From contig CM056573.1 in NCBI GenBank assembly GCA_029721435.1, positions 120,861,947 through 120,925,946 on the forward strand: a DNA stretch of 64,000 nt. Direction: 5' to 3'. This document shows, piece by piece, positions 62,149-64,000 of this stretch (positions are counted from its first letter, which is position 1; the number at the start of each line of letters is the position of its first letter). The DNA is from Gymnothorax reevesii. Its lineage: Eukaryota > Chordata > Actinopteri > Anguilliformes > Muraenidae. The position numbers were made by a program, and so were the translations under genes. A model generated the notes under the pieces. It was not told the DNA's origin and made no database searches. It was given only the letters and a program-made list of their open reading frames with translations.

Positions 62149-64000
62149 GCGCTATTAAACATTACGTCGATTGGGCTTGAAAACTGCACTCTATGGTGGT
62201 GGGAATATTTATGGGTAGGTCTTTTCATTCACTCCTTGCATTCTACATCGCTGAAACATCATTTAGTCATTTGAATCCCTTCCTTTTGAAAGTCCCCCAA
62301 ATTTTAGCCCGCAGGAGCAAACCCCCCAGCCCCTTGAAAAGAGGGAAATAAGGTAAAAGCCGCACAGATGAGCCCATTTATCATCATTTCCTCAAACCCA
62401 GGTCTGGCTCTAATGTAAACAACATGCTGCTAAAAATAAGCACAAGTCATGACGCATGCTGACTGGACTAACTTACCGTAACGTCATTCTGCCTGGCTTT
62501 AGTTCCACTAGCCTGAGAAAACATAGCCGTTATTATTGCAATGCAAGCACACGTCGTCTCCGGTAAATTCAGCAAATGTTCCTTCAAAATGCATCGCTAG
62601 CGGGTCTGAGTAAAATGGCTCTACCACAGCAAAACGCAAGCTGATCCTCCTGCATCCAACCTTATGCAATTAAATCATGGCCCCAATTCTGTAACTGCAT
62701 TAGAGAGAACCTCTGGATCATCCGTCAACGGAGGATAATGTCCCAGAGACCTGAGGCAACAGAGATGGGAACCATGACAGTTCCTCAGCAACAGTGGCGA
62801 CAATGAGTTTCCAAAGAAGAAGTAGTACACAACCCGCACGATGAACAGGAATGAGGTCCCACCCAACACAAAGCACTGATTGCTATGACAATGCCTGCCA
62901 TTGCTTCATGCACCCTTAAAGTCAATCTTCAGCCCTCATTTAGACTGACCTTATGAGACCTTGACCTTTGACCAGCTGACCTCCAAAACCTACTCAAATC
63001 AGTTAACCTCTATGGGGAGATACCATGTCTGACATGGTGAAAAATCCCTGCTTTCCATCAGTAGAACAAGCACAGAGAAATATTAGCGATAACGGATAAC
63101 TGGGAAATACTTTGCCTCCCACCCACCATCTGAGGTAGGAACATAAGTAGGGAAGCTACTGGCCTGTCATGCAATAAAGTACCAGGCTAGATGGCAACAA
63201 CACATAAACTAAATAATATACACACTTCTGCTGAGGATACACAAGGTTATTTGACAGTGTTCCTAAAACAATGTTCTTGATTGAATAGGGCTCAAGTTGG
63301 TGTTCGGTTAACCAGGAAGGCTGCCATACACTACAACTGACCAAGTCACAGCAATGTCAACCATTGGGATTTCCCAGTCAATCTGAAAAGCCTTTGACTC
63401 AGTCAAAAAAAATGAAATGCATAACATTGCAATTAGGAATGGATGATTGGGAAAGCTGCAGAACAGAGCTCCAGTCCAAACATAACCGGCATCACCAAAG
63501 CAGAGATTAGCTGGTCTTCCATTCTGCCATATTAGCCAACCAACAACCATAAGGACGGCCACATTAAAATAAACACCGGCATAGATCTGTGCCAGGCTGG
63601 GGTGGCAGGCTGGTTTTACAGCATGGAAACTCAGCACATGTATGCAGCAGGATTGGCCAGCTCTGTGATGAAGGCCCAAATCTCAGCAAATTCTTCCCCT
63701 GCAAAAAGGAAGCGCACAGCAGGGCGGGGCTTCTCCTTACCCTAACAACTTCCTGAAAGGAAGATTAAAGGCGATTAGAGAGGTGGGGTCTTCAAGTCAA
63801 AGAGGCAGATGAGCGTGACCATTATTTACAAGGGGGGGCAGCAATCCCCGAAGGATTGTTTCGAAGCCGGAGAGGAGGAGAGCGAAGATGAAGAATATCA
63901 ACTGTCCAATTCAATGAATCAGGCCAGCACAGCACCTGCATGCCATGTGAATCTGTTCCAATGCTTCCCCAGCACACAAGACTCCCAACCTTTCTTATAA
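61126..64000 (-). other. fermt2: fermt2 5' intron, to the window edge
   Basis: Apart from the (TG)n at 62107-62147, nothing was recognised. The first fermt2 coding exon is not present. Confidence 0.45.
62107..62147. repeat. (TG)n microsatellite
   Basis: About 20 uninterrupted TG repeats. Confidence 0.95.

Noticed and set aside
63809..64000. Plus-strand frame containing an acidic stretch (EEESEDEEYQLSNSMNQ), open to the window edge
   Set aside because: No recognisable family, cut by the window end, and no clear splice or promoter signals; not enough to call a gene.

Overview
The window is vertebrate nuclear DNA, almost certainly from a ray-finned (teleost) fish. It carries one multi-exon host gene with GT-AG introns, dense CA, GA and AT microsatellites, and many decayed or fairly fresh DNA transposons of types common in teleosts (Tc1/mariner, PIF/Harbinger, hAT-like elements, TTAA-flanked MITEs). 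There are no prokaryotic features.

The host gene is fermt2 (kindlin-2, fermitin family member 2), on the minus strand across at least 7732-47830. Thirteen constitutive coding exons could be placed to the base. Their phases join cleanly into about 627 residues, from the second half of the F0 domain to the C-terminal Gly-Trp-Ile and a TGA stop. Two further in-frame microexons (33 nt at 32315-32347 and 21 nt at 13158-13178) have good splice signals and fall at exon junctions. The first coding exon, about 52 N-terminal residues in the family, was not found and must lie right of position 64000. The 5' intron is therefore at least 16 kb. The 3' UTR probably runs from 7731 down to about 5.0 kb.

From left to right: 1-870 is a decayed Ty3/Gypsy pol remnant; 1167-1816 is a TTAA-flanked MITE; 1936-4608 is a hAT-like element with an internal palindromic MITE and an internal direct duplication; about 5.0-7.7 kb is the fermt2 3' UTR; 7.7-18.6 kb holds the nine 3' exons (F2, PH, F3) and one microexon, with a nested MITE cluster at 8.2-11.3 kb; 18.6-27.3 kb is a large intron with a Harbinger element (itself holding a TTAA element) and a deleted Tc1; 27.3-36.2 kb holds the F1/F2 exons, a microexon, a solo LTR and minisatellites; 36.2-47.6 kb is an intron with an intact Tc1-like transposon at 45.5-47.1 kb; 47.6-47.8 kb is the F0/F1 exon; 47.8-64 kb is 5' intron with SINE and MITE copies and one unidentified plus-strand exon candidate at 54919-55038.

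The only complete protein-coding unit is the Tc1-like transposase (335 residues, DD34E triad intact). Everything else of coding interest belongs to fermt2, which encodes an integrin-activating focal-adhesion adaptor. No new multi-gene system is visible. The most informative observations are the two microexons, the intact transposon, the layered nested insertions, and the possible unrecognised exon.
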